Of a stretch of DNA of 64,000 nucleotides, positions 20,557-27,957 are shown piece by piece (positions within the stretch are counted from its first letter, which is position 1; each line of letters opens with the position of its first letter). A program made the position numbers and the translations under genes. Source of the DNA: Streptomyces sp. ASQP_92 (lineage in GTDB: Bacteria; Actinomycetota; Actinomycetes; Streptomycetales; Streptomycetaceae); assembly GCF_025399895.1 (NCBI RefSeq), contig NZ_JAODUA010000006.1, forward strand, positions 1 to 64,000, in the 5' to 3' direction. Below the pieces are notes generated by a model. It ran no database searches and was not told where the DNA came from. It saw nothing but the letters and a program-made list of their open reading frames with translations.

Positions 20557-20586
20557 TCGGCCCCGTCTGTTCGCAGGCGGGGCCGA
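20557..20586 (+). terminator. Terminator after jag
   Basis: Stem TCGGCCCCG (20557-20565) with CGGGGCCGA (20578-20586), extended inward to a TTCG tetraloop and followed by TCTTTGTC. Sixteen bases after the jag stop, separating it from rsmG. Confidence 0.75.
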
Positions 20587-20651
20587 TCTTTGTCAGCCTG
20601 ATAGTCAGCCACCACAGTGCGGCAACGCGTAGCTAGGGAAGGACGGTCCCC

Positions 20652-21377
20652 GTGACGGAGGCAGAGGCAGCAGCGGAGCTTCCCCCGGCGCCCGAGGAGG
20701 CGCGGGCGGTGTTCGGGGAGTTCTTCCCCGAGGCCGTGCGGTATGCGGAGCTGCTCGCGGATGCGGGGGTCAAGCGCGGTCTGATCGGTCCACGTGAGGT
20801 GCCACGCCTGTGGGAGCGCCACCTGCTCAACTGCGCGGTGCTCTCCGAGGTCGTCCCCGAAGGCGTCACGGTCTGCGACGTCGGCTCGGGCGCGGGACTG
20901 CCCGGCATCCCGCTGGCGCTGGTGCGCCCGGACCTGAAGATCACGCTCCTTGAGCCGCTGCTGCGCCGCACCAACTTCCTCCAGGAGGTCGTGGAGCTTC
21001 TCGGCCTCGACCATGTGACCGTGGTGCGAGGTCGCGCCGAGGAGATGCTGGGCAAGGTCACTCCGGTGCATGTGGTGACGGCCCGCGCGGTGGCACCGCT
21101 GGACCGGCTGGCCGGGTGGGGTGTTCCGCTGCTCCGTCCCTACGGCGAGATGCTGGCGCTCAAGGGCGACACGGCGGAGGAGGAGATCGTCGGCGCGCGT
21201 GCCGCGCTGAGCAAGCTCGGTGTGGTGGAGACCTCGGTGCTGCACGTGGGCGAGGGCTTGGTGGACCCGCTCTCCACGGTCGTACGGGTCGAGGTCGGCG
21301 AGAGCCCGGGCGGTGTGCGGTTCGCCGCGAAGCGCGCCAAGGCCGCCCGCACCAGCCGCACCCGGCGTCGCCGCTGA
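20652..21377 (+). CDS. rsmG: 16S rRNA m7G527 methyltransferase RsmG
   Basis: 241 residues. SAM-dependent methyltransferase of 16S rRNA G527; loss gives low-level streptomycin resistance and can raise antibiotic production in Streptomyces. Conserved motifs seen are LIGPREVPRLWERHLLNC, the SAM-binding VCDVGSGAGLPGIPLAL, and VTARAVAPLDRLAGW. GTG start. The C-terminus ends in a basic Arg/Lys run. Confidence 0.97.
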   Translation: MTEAEAAAELPPAPEEARAVFGEFFPEAVRYAELLADAGVKRGLIGPREVPRLWERHLLNCAVLSEVVPEGVTVCDVGSGAGLPGIPLALVRPDLKITLLEPLLRRTNFLQEVVELLGLDHVTVVRGRAEEMLGKVTPVHVVTARAVAPLDRLAGWGVPLLRPYGEMLALKGDTAEEEIVGARAALSKLGVVETSVLHVGEGLVDPLSTVVRVEVGESPGGVRFAAKRAKAARTSRTRRRR

Positions 21378-21484
21378 GATCCGGCCTCTCGTCGGAGATT
21401 CAGTGGGCGAATGGTCCATAGAAGGCCGTATACGTACGCATTTCGGAGTGTCGTAACGGCCGTTGGGTAGCGCGGATGCATCGT

Positions 21485-21498
21485 GTTTCACGTGAAAC
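21485..21498. other. parS site 1
   Basis: Perfect GTTTCACGTGAAAC, in the parAB leader. ParB-binding centromere site. Confidence 0.95.
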
Positions 21499-21605
21499 GT
21501 CGCTCACTGCTGCATGGAATCATCAGCCGCGGTCGCGCGGCTTCCTCGCCGCGCGACCGCAGGCCATTCGCGGGGGGCCCAGAGTCCCCCGTGAGGGCTA
21601 CGGAG

Positions 21606-21632
21606 TTGTCCACAGAGGTGGATTCATCCACA
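21606..21632 (+). promoter_or_regulatory. Two DnaA boxes upstream of parA
   Basis: Perfect TTGTCCACA at 21606-21614 and TCATCCACA at 21624-21632, 18 bases apart start to start and in the same orientation, ending 36 bases before the preferred parA start. They could tie parAB expression to DnaA, or simply bind DnaA. Confidence 0.5.
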
Positions 21633-21668
21633 GAAGACAGGGCCTCGCTGGTTCACGACCCCGAAGAC

Positions 21669-22745
21669 ATGGGAGGCTCTGTTCATTGCGAGCCTGAAGT
21701 CGAGGAGAGTGAATCCTTGCGGTCCGACGCCAACATCGCGGGACCGATGACCGATCCGGTCCCCGGTCCCCGTACCGAATCGGCGGGGGAGGATGTTTCA
21801 CGTGAAACACCGCCCCCGATGGACGACACCCCTATCGGTCGTGCTGCCCAGCTGGCGGTGGAAGCTCTCGGCCGGGCCGGCGAGGGTCTGCCCCGGCCGG
21901 AGCAGACCCGCATCATGGTCGTTGCCAACCAGAAGGGCGGCGTGGGAAAGACCACCACCACGGTCAATCTCGCTGCTTCCCTGGCGCTGCACGGCGCTCG
22001 GGTCCTGGTGGTCGACCTCGATCCGCAGGGCAACGCCTCGACGGCACTGGGTATCGACCACCACGCTGACGTCCCTTCCATCTATGACGTTCTGGTCGAG
22101 AGCAGGCCGCTCTCCGAAGTGGTCCAGCCCGTCCCGGACGTCGAAGGCCTCTTCTGCGCACCGGCCACGATCGACCTCGCCGGTGCGGAGATCGAGCTCG
22201 TGTCCCTGGTGGCCCGGGAGAGCCGACTGCAGCGCGCCATCCAGGCGTACGAGCAGCCGCTGGACTACATCCTCATCGACTGCCCGCCCTCGCTGGGGCT
22301 GCTGACGGTGAACGCCCTGGTCGCGGGCGCCGAGGTACTGATCCCGATCCAGTGCGAGTACTACGCGCTGGAGGGTCTGGGCCAGCTCCTGAGGAATGTC
22401 GATCTCGTGCGCGGCCACCTCAACCCGACGCTGCACGTGTCGACGATCCTGCTGACGATGTACGACGGCAGGACCCGGCTCGCCTCCCAGGTGGCCGACG
22501 AGGTACGCAGCCACTTCGGCAAGGAGGTGCTGCGGACCAGCATTCCGCGGTCGGTACGCATCTCCGAGGCCCCGAGTTACGGGCAGACGGTGCTCACCTA
22601 CGATCCGGGCTCCAGTGGCTCGCTGTCGTACCTCGAAGCTGCCCGCGAGATCGCCCTGCGCGGTGTCGGCGTGCAGTACGACCCCACGCACGCGCATGTG
22701 GTCAGCCAGAACAACCAGCACAGCATGTCGGAGGGGATCCAGTGA
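21669..22745 (+). CDS. parA: Chromosome partitioning ATPase ParA
   Basis: About 358 residues from ATG at 21669 (MGGSVHCEPEVEES). Deviant Walker A NQKGGVGKTTT at about 87-97, Walker B near LIDCPPSLGLLTVN, ATP-dependent DNA binding. ParA assembles along hyphae in Streptomyces and helps distribute ParB-origin complexes at sporulation. The N-terminal ~75 residues are disordered and include VSRET, encoded by a parS site. Start is uncertain: the frame is open back to 21483, and a TTG at 21717 has the best ribosome binding site (GAGGAG). The stop overlaps the parB GTG. Confidence 0.96.
   Translation: MGGSVHCEPEVEESESLRSDANIAGPMTDPVPGPRTESAGEDVSRETPPPMDDTPIGRAAQLAVEALGRAGEGLPRPEQTRIMVVANQKGGVGKTTTTVNLAASLALHGARVLVVDLDPQGNASTALGIDHHADVPSIYDVLVESRPLSEVVQPVPDVEGLFCAPATIDLAGAEIELVSLVARESRLQRAIQAYEQPLDYILIDCPPSLGLLTVNALVAGAEVLIPIQCEYYALEGLGQLLRNVDLVRGHLNPTLHVSTILLTMYDGRTRLASQVADEVRSHFGKEVLRTSIPRSVRISEAPSYGQTVLTYDPGSSGSLSYLEAAREIALRGVGVQYDPTHAHVVSQNNQHSMSEGIQ
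21795..21808. other. parS site 2 (inside parA)
   Basis: Perfect GTTTCACGTGAAAC within parA, read in frame as VSRET in the disordered N-terminal part of ParA. Confidence 0.95.
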
Positions 22746-23839
22746 GTGAGCGACGCAGAGGACTGGGGCGTGGGCTCGGTGCGCTGATCCCATCAGCCGC
22801 GCAGGAGAAGCCCGGCTCCTCGGTGGGGACGGCTTCCACGTCTCCGTCGTCGGTGCCGGTCCTGACCGCTGAGCGGGGGGTGGCGGCCGCGAAGGTGACG
22901 ACGCTGCCGGCGGCCTCCGTTCCACGTGAAACAGCTCCGGCGCCCGAGCCGGAGGCGGTACCGGAGCCGGTCGGCGCGGCGGGTGCGTTCTTCGCCGAGC
23001 TGCCGATCGACTCGATCACGCCGAACCCGCGCCAGCCGCGTGAGGTGTTCGACGAGGACGCGCTGTCCGAACTGGTCACCTCCATCAAGGAAGTGGGGCT
23101 TCTCCAGCCCGTCGTCGTCCGCCAGACCGGCCCCGAGCGCTACGAGCTCATCATGGGCGAGCGGCGCTGGCGGTCCTGCCGTGAGGCGGGGCTGGAGCGG
23201 ATCCCCGCGATCGTCCGGGAGACGGATGACGAGAAGCTCCTTCTCGACGCCCTCCTGGAGAACCTCCACCGGGCCCAGCTGAACCCGCTGGAGGAGGCCG
23301 CGGCCTACGACCAGTTGCTCAGGGACTTCAAGTGCACCCATGACCAGCTGGCGGACCGCATCGGCCGTTCGCGTCCGCAGGTCTCCAACACCCTGCGTCT
23401 GCTGCGTCTTTCGGCCCCGGTTCAGCGCCGGGTGGCCGCCGGTGTTCTCTCGGCGGGCCACGCCAGGGCGCTGCTGTCGGTGGAGGACACCGCCGAACAG
23501 GACCGGCTCGCCCACCGCATCGTGGCGGAGGGCCTCTCGGTGCGGGCGGTCGAGGAGATCGTCAGCCTGATGTCCTCCGAGCCCCAGGCCGCCCCCAAGG
23601 CCAAGAGCCCCCGCGCGGGGGCGCGTCTGTCGCCCGCGCTGTCCGATCTGGCGCACCGGCTCTCGGATCGTTTCGAGACGCGGGTGAAGGTCGACCTCGG
23701 TCAGAAGAAGGGAAAGATCGTCGTTGAGTTCGCTTCGATAGACGATCTGGAGAGGATTCTCGGCACCCTCGCCCCGGGCGAGGGCAGGGTCCTGGAAAAG
23801 GGCCTCGCCGAGGACGCCTCGGACGACGGCGACAGCTGA
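22742..23839 (+). CDS. parB: Chromosome partitioning protein ParB
   Basis: 365 residues. CTP-dependent DNA clamp that loads at parS and spreads. Start GTG at 22742 overlaps the parA stop; the protein begins MSERRRGLGRGLGALIPS, the basic ParB N-terminus. After a disordered linker (about 20-80) come the CTP-binding domain (TPNPRQPREVFDEDALSELV; GERRWR at 139-144), a helix-turn-helix (LADRIGRSRPQVSNTLRLLRL) and a C-terminal dimerisation domain (KVDLGQKKGKIVVEFASIDDLERIL). A parS-like sequence with one mismatch lies inside the linker. Confidence 0.98.
   Translation: MSERRRGLGRGLGALIPSAAQEKPGSSVGTASTSPSSVPVLTAERGVAAAKVTTLPAASVPRETAPAPEPEAVPEPVGAAGAFFAELPIDSITPNPRQPREVFDEDALSELVTSIKEVGLLQPVVVRQTGPERYELIMGERRWRSCREAGLERIPAIVRETDDEKLLLDALLENLHRAQLNPLEEAAAYDQLLRDFKCTHDQLADRIGRSRPQVSNTLRLLRLSAPVQRRVAAGVLSAGHARALLSVEDTAEQDRLAHRIVAEGLSVRAVEEIVSLMSSEPQAAPKAKSPRAGARLSPALSDLAHRLSDRFETRVKVDLGQKKGKIVVEFASIDDLERILGTLAPGEGRVLEKGLAEDASDDGDS
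22919..22932. other. Imperfect parS inside parB
   Basis: GTTCCACGTGAAAC, one mismatch from consensus, in frame as VPRET in the ParB linker. Confidence 0.6.
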
Positions 23840-23859
23840 CTCCGCTCGGCTCCGCTTCA

Positions 23860-23901
23860 GGGCGGGCCGAGTTCCGGTTCTTACCGGAACTCGGCCCGCC
23901 C
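23860..23901 (+). terminator. Terminator after parB
   Basis: Perfect 19-bp stem (23860-23878 with 23883-23901) with a TCTT loop, followed by TTT. It begins 20 bases past the parB stop. Confidence 0.9.
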
Positions 23902-23998
23902 TTTGCATGCGGACGGTACCCCCGCCACGAAGGGGTGGATACGATGCGGTCTGGTATGGCACATCCACCTTGATCCATCCTTGAGGGAGGCGGGGGCC

Positions 23999-24256
23999 AT
24001 GCGAACGGTGAGCCGCACTCAACTGGTGACGGCGGGGCTCGGTCTCGGGGCGGTCGGCGGATTCGTCGGCAGTCTGCTGCGGGAGCGGAACGCGCTGTCG
24101 GCCGCCCAGGGTGCGGCAGGCGAGGGAAGTGAGGAACAGCCTCCATGGGGCGACGGCTCGTACCGCTCACGCTGGACAACCTTCCGGACCTCCCCCAGCG
24201 CTGCCGCGGCTGTGTCTTCTGGGAGCTCGACCCGGTCAGCGGAGAAGCCGCGGTAA
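23999..24256 (+). CDS. Small putative membrane protein overlapping the acetyltransferase gene
   Basis: 85 residues from ATG at 23999, with AGGGAGG ending eight bases upstream. An N-terminal hydrophobic, Gly-rich segment (LVTAGLGLGAVGGFVGSLL) is followed by a polar tail. The last 112 bases overlap the next gene in another frame, so the tail past residue about 48 may not be under selection. The first 47 codons show moderately high GC at third positions. It may be a genuine small protein coupled to the acetyltransferase, or only a leader frame. Function unknown. Confidence 0.4.
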   Translation: MRTVSRTQLVTAGLGLGAVGGFVGSLLRERNALSAAQGAAGEGSEEQPPWGDGSYRSRWTTFRTSPSAAAAVSSGSSTRSAEKPR

Positions 24257-24762
24257 AAGCGGGCAGGCCCGAAGTGGAGAAAGAGGCCTGGATCTCGGGC
24301 GTGCTCCTGGAATGGGGATCCTGCGGACGCGTCGTCTACGTCGACGACATCCCGGTCGGCTATGTGCTCTACGCGCCCCCGGCCTACGTGCCCCGCTCCA
24401 CCGCCTTTCCCACCAGCCCGGTGGCGGCCGATGCCGTCCAGCTCATGACCGCCTGGATCATGCCGGGGTATCAGGGGCAGGGGCTGGGGAGAGTGCTGGT
24501 CCAGACGGTTGCCAAGGATCTGCTGCGCCGTGGCTTCAAGGCCATCGAAGCGTTCGGGGACGCCCGGTGGCGCGAGCCCGCGTGTGTGCTGCCGGCCGAT
24601 CATCTCTTGGCCGTGGGCTTCAAGACCGTACGGCCCCACCCTCGGTATCCGCGGATGCGCCTGGAACTGCGGACGACGCTGTCCTGGAAGGAAGACGTCG
24701 AACTCGCCCTGGACCGGCTGCTCGGAGCGGTCCAGAAGGAACCGGCCCTCAGGCCGCTGTAA
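24145..24762 (+). CDS. GNAT-family acetyltransferase
   Basis: 205 residues. The acetyl-CoA-binding region reads AWIMPGYQGQGLGRVLVQTVAKDLLRRGFKAIEAFG, the classic GNAT motif A. N-terminal strands carry CRGCVFWELDP. The substrate is unknown. The gene sits between parB and trxA in Streptomyces genomes generally, and a perfect parS follows its stop codon by six bases. AGGA lies 11 bases upstream of the ATG. Confidence 0.9.
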   Translation: MGRRLVPLTLDNLPDLPQRCRGCVFWELDPVSGEAAVKAGRPEVEKEAWISGVLLEWGSCGRVVYVDDIPVGYVLYAPPAYVPRSTAFPTSPVAADAVQLMTAWIMPGYQGQGLGRVLVQTVAKDLLRRGFKAIEAFGDARWREPACVLPADHLLAVGFKTVRPHPRYPRMRLELRTTLSWKEDVELALDRLLGAVQKEPALRPL

Positions 24763-24767
24763 GCGGT

Positions 24768-24781
24768 GTTTCACGTGAAAC
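24768..24781. other. parS site 3
   Basis: Perfect GTTTCACGTGAAAC in the short gap between the convergent acetyltransferase and trxA genes. Confidence 0.95.
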
Positions 24782-24799
24782 GACGAGTGCGTGGGATTA

Positions 24800-25132
24800 C
24801 TACTCGGAGATGAAGTCGGCGAGGTCGCGCTCCAGCGCGGCCTTCGGCTTGGCACCGACGATCGTCTTGACGACCTCGCCGCCCTGGTAGACGTTGAGCG
24901 TCGGGATCGACATGACGCCGTACTTCGCGGCGGTCTCCGGGTTCTGGTCGATGTTGAGCTTGACGATCTCGATCTTGCCGCCGTGCTCGGCGGCGATGGC
25001 CTCCAGAGACGGGGCGATCTGGCGGCACGGGCCGCACCACTCGGCCCAGAAGTCCACGAGGACGGGCTTGTCGCTCTTGATGACGACCTCGTCGAAGTCG
25101 GCGTCGGTCACGTGCTTCAGGGTGCCGGCCAC
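24800..25132 (-). CDS. trxA: Thioredoxin
   Basis: 110 residues. Small disulfide reductase with active site WCGPC (Cys33, Cys36), the conserved cis-proline in MSIPTL and the usual thioredoxin length. Reduced by TrxB, encoded 52 bases upstream; the two form the trxBA operon. GTG start with AGGAG seven bases upstream. Expected to be induced by disulfide stress through the sigma-R promoter before trxB. Confidence 0.98.
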   Translation of the reverse strand: MAGTLKHVTDADFDEVVIKSDKPVLVDFWAEWCGPCRQIAPSLEAIAAEHGGKIEIVKLNIDQNPETAAKYGVMSIPTLNVYQGGEVVKTIVGAKPKAALERDLADFISE

Positions 25133-25184
25133 GGCAGTCTCCTAAGGGGTGTTGGGGGGGGAGGGGGAAGCTGAAAGCGGCGGT

Positions 25185-26144
25185 TCAGACGCCGGCTGCG
25201 GCCTTCTCGCTGTCCGAGAGAGCGGCCAGGAAGCGCTCCGCGTCGAGGGCGGCGGAGCAGCCGGTGCCGGCGGCCGTGATGGCCTGGCGGTAGGTGTGGT
25301 CGACGACGTCGCCGGCGCCGAAGACACCGGTGAGGTTGGTACGGGTCGACGGGGCGTCGACCTTCAGGTAGCCCTCGTCGTCCAGGTCCAGCTGGCCCTT
25401 GAAGAGCTCCGTGCGCGGGTCGTGCCCGACGGCGATGAACAGGCCCGTGACCGGCAGCTCGGAGGTCTCGCCGGTCTTGGTGTTGCGCAGCGTCAGACCG
25501 GAGAGCTTCTGGTCGCCGTGGATCTCGGCCACCTCGCTGTCCCAGGCGAACTTGATCTTCTCGTCGGAGAAGGCGCGCTCCTGCATGGCCTTGGAGGCGC
25601 GCAGGCTGTCACGGCGGTGGACGATCGTGACCGACTTGGCGAAGCGCGAGAGGAAGGTCGCCTCCTCCATCGCGGTGTCGCCACCACCGACCACGGCGAT
25701 GTCCTGGTCCTTGAAGAAGAAGCCGTCGCACGTGGCACACCAGGAGACGCCGCGGCCGGACAGCTTGTCCTCGTTGGGCAGGCCCAGCTTGCGGTGCTGC
25801 GAGCCGGTGGTGACGATGACGGCCTTGGCGCGGTGGACGGTGCCCGCGGTGTCCGTGACGGTCTTGATGTCACCCGTCAGGTCCACGGCGACGACGTCGT
25901 CCGGAACCAGCTCGGCGCCGAAGCGCTCGGCCTGGCCGCGCATGTTGTCCATGAGCTCCGGGCCCATGATGCCGTCCTGGAAGCCGGGGAAGTTCTCCAC
26001 CTCGGTGGTGTTCATCAGCGCACCGCCGGCGGTGACGGCGCCCTCGAACACCAGCGGCTTCAGCGACGCACGTGCGGTGTACAGCGCGGCCGTGTACCCG
26101 GCCGGCCCCGAGCCAATGATGATCACGTTACGGACGTCGCTCAC
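25185..26144 (-). CDS. trxB: Thioredoxin reductase
   Basis: 319 residues. FAD/NADPH flavoenzyme that reduces thioredoxin. FAD-binding GSGPAGYTAAL at about 11-21, redox-active CATC (Cys136, Cys139), NADPH-binding VVGGGDTAMEEA, and C-terminal FAD motif GVFGAGDVVDHTYRQAITAAG. GTG start at 26144 with AGGAAG upstream. A sigma-R type promoter lies 72-98 bases before the start. The C-terminus ends in a short alanine-rich tail. Confidence 0.98.
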   Translation of the reverse strand: MSDVRNVIIIGSGPAGYTAALYTARASLKPLVFEGAVTAGGALMNTTEVENFPGFQDGIMGPELMDNMRGQAERFGAELVPDDVVAVDLTGDIKTVTDTAGTVHRAKAVIVTTGSQHRKLGLPNEDKLSGRGVSWCATCDGFFFKDQDIAVVGGGDTAMEEATFLSRFAKSVTIVHRRDSLRASKAMQERAFSDEKIKFAWDSEVAEIHGDQKLSGLTLRNTKTGETSELPVTGLFIAVGHDPRTELFKGQLDLDDEGYLKVDAPSTRTNLTGVFGAGDVVDHTYRQAITAAGTGCSAALDAERFLAALSDSEKAAAGV

Positions 26145-26215
26145 GGATTTCTTCCTCGTCTCTGCGGACTGCCTACTGCCTGTTGGGGCCCCGGTCCAGG
26201 ACTCTCACCCCACCC

Positions 26216-26242
26216 AACGGATCCTACGGGGGTTGCATTCCC
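26216..26242 (-). promoter_or_regulatory. Sigma-R type promoter of trxBA
   Basis: On the minus strand GGGAAT (26242-26237), an 18-base spacer and GTT (26218-26216) match the published sigma-R consensus GGGAAT-N18/19-GTT. The trxBA operon is a classic sigma-R target in S. coelicolor, where a thiol-disulfide switch in RsrA releases sigma-R. Confidence 0.85.
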
Positions 26243-26283
26243 GGGCCGGACGGGCCGCACGCGGAAGCGGCTTCCGCAACCGC

Positions 26284-27231
26284 TCAGGAGCGCGGGTAGG
26301 AGTGGGTCAGCAGTAGCTTGCCCGCAGCCGGAGAACCCGTGTTCTCGCAGGTCGCATCGACGATGTACGCCTCTACGTTCGCGGGGTTCGCCTGGTCGGG
26401 CAGGACGACGAGATACACCTGGCTTCCCTCGTACGTGCCCTGTTCGGTCGCCAGCGGTGTCTGGGAGGGGCGTCCGGTGCCCGCCTGGACACAGGGCGGC
26501 ACGCTGACGGCGGATCGCAGGGTGTCCGAGTGGTTCTCGTCGCTGGGCGCGTTCTTCGTCGACGGCGCGATCTCCGCCGAGGGAGCCTTCCCGGAGGCCT
26601 GACCGCCGTGCTGGGACAGCAGCGACTGGACGCGGTTCTCGAGGGTGCCCGAGGAGAACACGGTGCCGCCGGGTACGGATGCGGGGGACGAGGCCTGCCG
26701 TGCCGAGGGAGGAGGCGCCGTGGACTGGCCGTTCTGGACGAAGAAGATTCCCGCCCCCACGGCCGCGGCGCCGATGACCGCGCTGAGCACGGCCGTACGG
26801 CGGCGGCGTGCCGTGGCGCCACGGCCGGGTCCCGTCGCGGCCCGGCCGCGGCCTGCGGGGCGGTCGGTCTGGGGAGCCGCTGGAACGGTGGTCGGCTCGG
26901 CGGCCGGTGCACTGGCAGCGGCGGCCGTTTCACGTGAAACATGCGTGGTTTCACGCGAGGGGTTGTCGGGGGCCGTGGCGTTGAGAAGTGCTTCGGCGGC
27001 GAGCGCCGCGTCGATGCGGCCTGCGATATCGACGGGCATGCGGTGGGGCCCGGGCAGGGTACCCAGCAGATCACGGATCTCGTCCAGGGAGGTCCGTACA
27101 TCGGCACAGAGGGCGCAGCCCTGGAGGTGGCGCCGGACATCCTCCGCACGGGACGGCGAGAGGAGCCCTTCGGTGAGTTCGGAGATCTCCGAGACGTCCG
27201 GGTGTTGTGTCGTTCCGGTCGTGGATGTCAC
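26284..27231 (-). CDS. rsmA: Sigma-M anti-sigma factor (RsmA-like)
   Basis: 315 residues. The N-terminal domain has a zinc-finger-like anti-sigma motif (His35, Cys39, Cys42 in HLQGCALC), then a disordered linker, one membrane helix (about TAVLSAVIGAAAVGAGIFFV) and an extracellular domain with two cysteines. Encoded directly after sigM with a GTGA overlap (27228-27231), so probably its cognate anti-sigma factor; the S. coelicolor counterpart RsmA is reported to bind an iron-sulfur cluster. The linker contains VSRET, encoded by a perfect parS, and a second SRET from a decayed copy. Confidence 0.88.
   Translation of the reverse strand: MTSTTGTTQHPDVSEISELTEGLLSPSRAEDVRRHLQGCALCADVRTSLDEIRDLLGTLPGPHRMPVDIAGRIDAALAAEALLNATAPDNPSRETTHVSRETAAAASAPAAEPTTVPAAPQTDRPAGRGRAATGPGRGATARRRRTAVLSAVIGAAAVGAGIFFVQNGQSTAPPPSARQASSPASVPGGTVFSSGTLENRVQSLLSQHGGQASGKAPSAEIAPSTKNAPSDENHSDTLRSAVSVPPCVQAGTGRPSQTPLATEQGTYEGSQVYLVVLPDQANPANVEAYIVDATCENTGSPAAGKLLLTHSYPRS
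26927..26940. other. parS site 4 (inside the anti-sigma gene)
   Basis: Perfect GTTTCACGTGAAAC, in frame as VSRET on the minus strand. A decayed half-site (GTTTCACGCGAGGG) lies 21 bases away at 26948-26961. Confidence 0.95.
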
Positions 27232-27932
27232 GCGCGCCCACCTCCGCCCTTCACGGCAGCCGAATCGCTCGGTCCTGCGTTGTTCGTTCCTGACCCCGGT
27301 GGGACGGATGTCCCCGGCGTCCGGTTCCTTCCCCCACCGGACTCTCCGCTACCCCCCGTATCGGCGCGCAGATGAGTGAGCAGGGGCAGCAACCGGGCAC
27401 GCCCCCGGGCGCAGCGGCTCTTCACCGTGCCGGTGGGGACGTCGAGCACAGCGGCCGCCTCGGCCACGGGGTAGCCCTGCATGTCGACGAGCACGAGGGC
27501 GGCGCGCTGATCCGGCGGCAGAGTGGCCAACGCCGAGACGAGCTGGCGGTGCAGATCCTCCCGCTCGGCCGGGGCCTCGGCGGACTCGTGCGGCTCCAGT
27601 AGCTGGTCCAGGCGCTCGGTGTCGTCGACCGGCGACGTCTTGCGGGAGGCCGCCTTGCGCGCCCGGTCGAGACAGGCGTTCACCGTGATGCGGTGCAGCC
27701 AGGTGGTGACGGCCGACTGACCGCGGAAGGTGTGGGCGGCTCGATAGGCGGAGACCAGAGCGTCCTGGACGGCGTCGGCGGCCTCCTCGCGGTCCCCCAG
27801 CGTGCGCAGTGCCACCGCCCAGAGCCGATCGCGGTGACGCCGCACGATCTCACCGAAGGCGTCGGGGTCGCCCTCGACATGCCGCCTCAGAAGATCCTGG
27901 TCGCTTATGTCGCCCAGTGTGGCTTCGTCCAA
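27228..27932 (-). CDS. sigM: ECF RNA polymerase sigma factor SigM
   Basis: 234 residues. Sigma-70 region 2 (GEIVRRHRDRLWAVALRTLGDREEAADAVQDALVSAYRAA) and region 4 (ALATLPPDQRAALVLVDMQGYPVAEAAAVLDVPTGTVKSRCARGRARL), followed by a disordered Gly/Ser tail of about 50 residues. Start is TTG at 27932, with a strong GGGGGAGG eight bases upstream; 25 bases after the pseudokinase stop, suggesting one operon with murJ and the pseudokinase. Probably senses cell-envelope or redox stress through its partner. Confidence 0.95.
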   Translation of the reverse strand: MDEATLGDISDQDLLRRHVEGDPDAFGEIVRRHRDRLWAVALRTLGDREEAADAVQDALVSAYRAAHTFRGQSAVTTWLHRITVNACLDRARKAASRKTSPVDDTERLDQLLEPHESAEAPAEREDLHRQLVSALATLPPDQRAALVLVDMQGYPVAEAAAVLDVPTGTVKSRCARGRARLLPLLTHLRADTGGSGESGGGRNRTPGTSVPPGSGTNNAGPSDSAAVKGGGGRA

Positions 27933-27957
27933 CGGTGAGCCTCCCCCTGCCGTTCGG

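Larger units (their letters stand above)
21378..21668. other. parAB leader region
   Basis: 291 bases that should hold the parAB promoter. It contains a perfect parS (21485-21498) and two DnaA-box-like sequences (21606-21614 perfect, 21624-21632 one mismatch). The parA reading frame stays open through part of this region, so the true parA start is uncertain. Confidence 0.5.

Noticed and set aside
22352..22741. N-terminal extension of parB inside parA
   Set aside because: It overlaps conserved parA coding sequence in another frame; the GTG at 22742 gives the standard ParB start.
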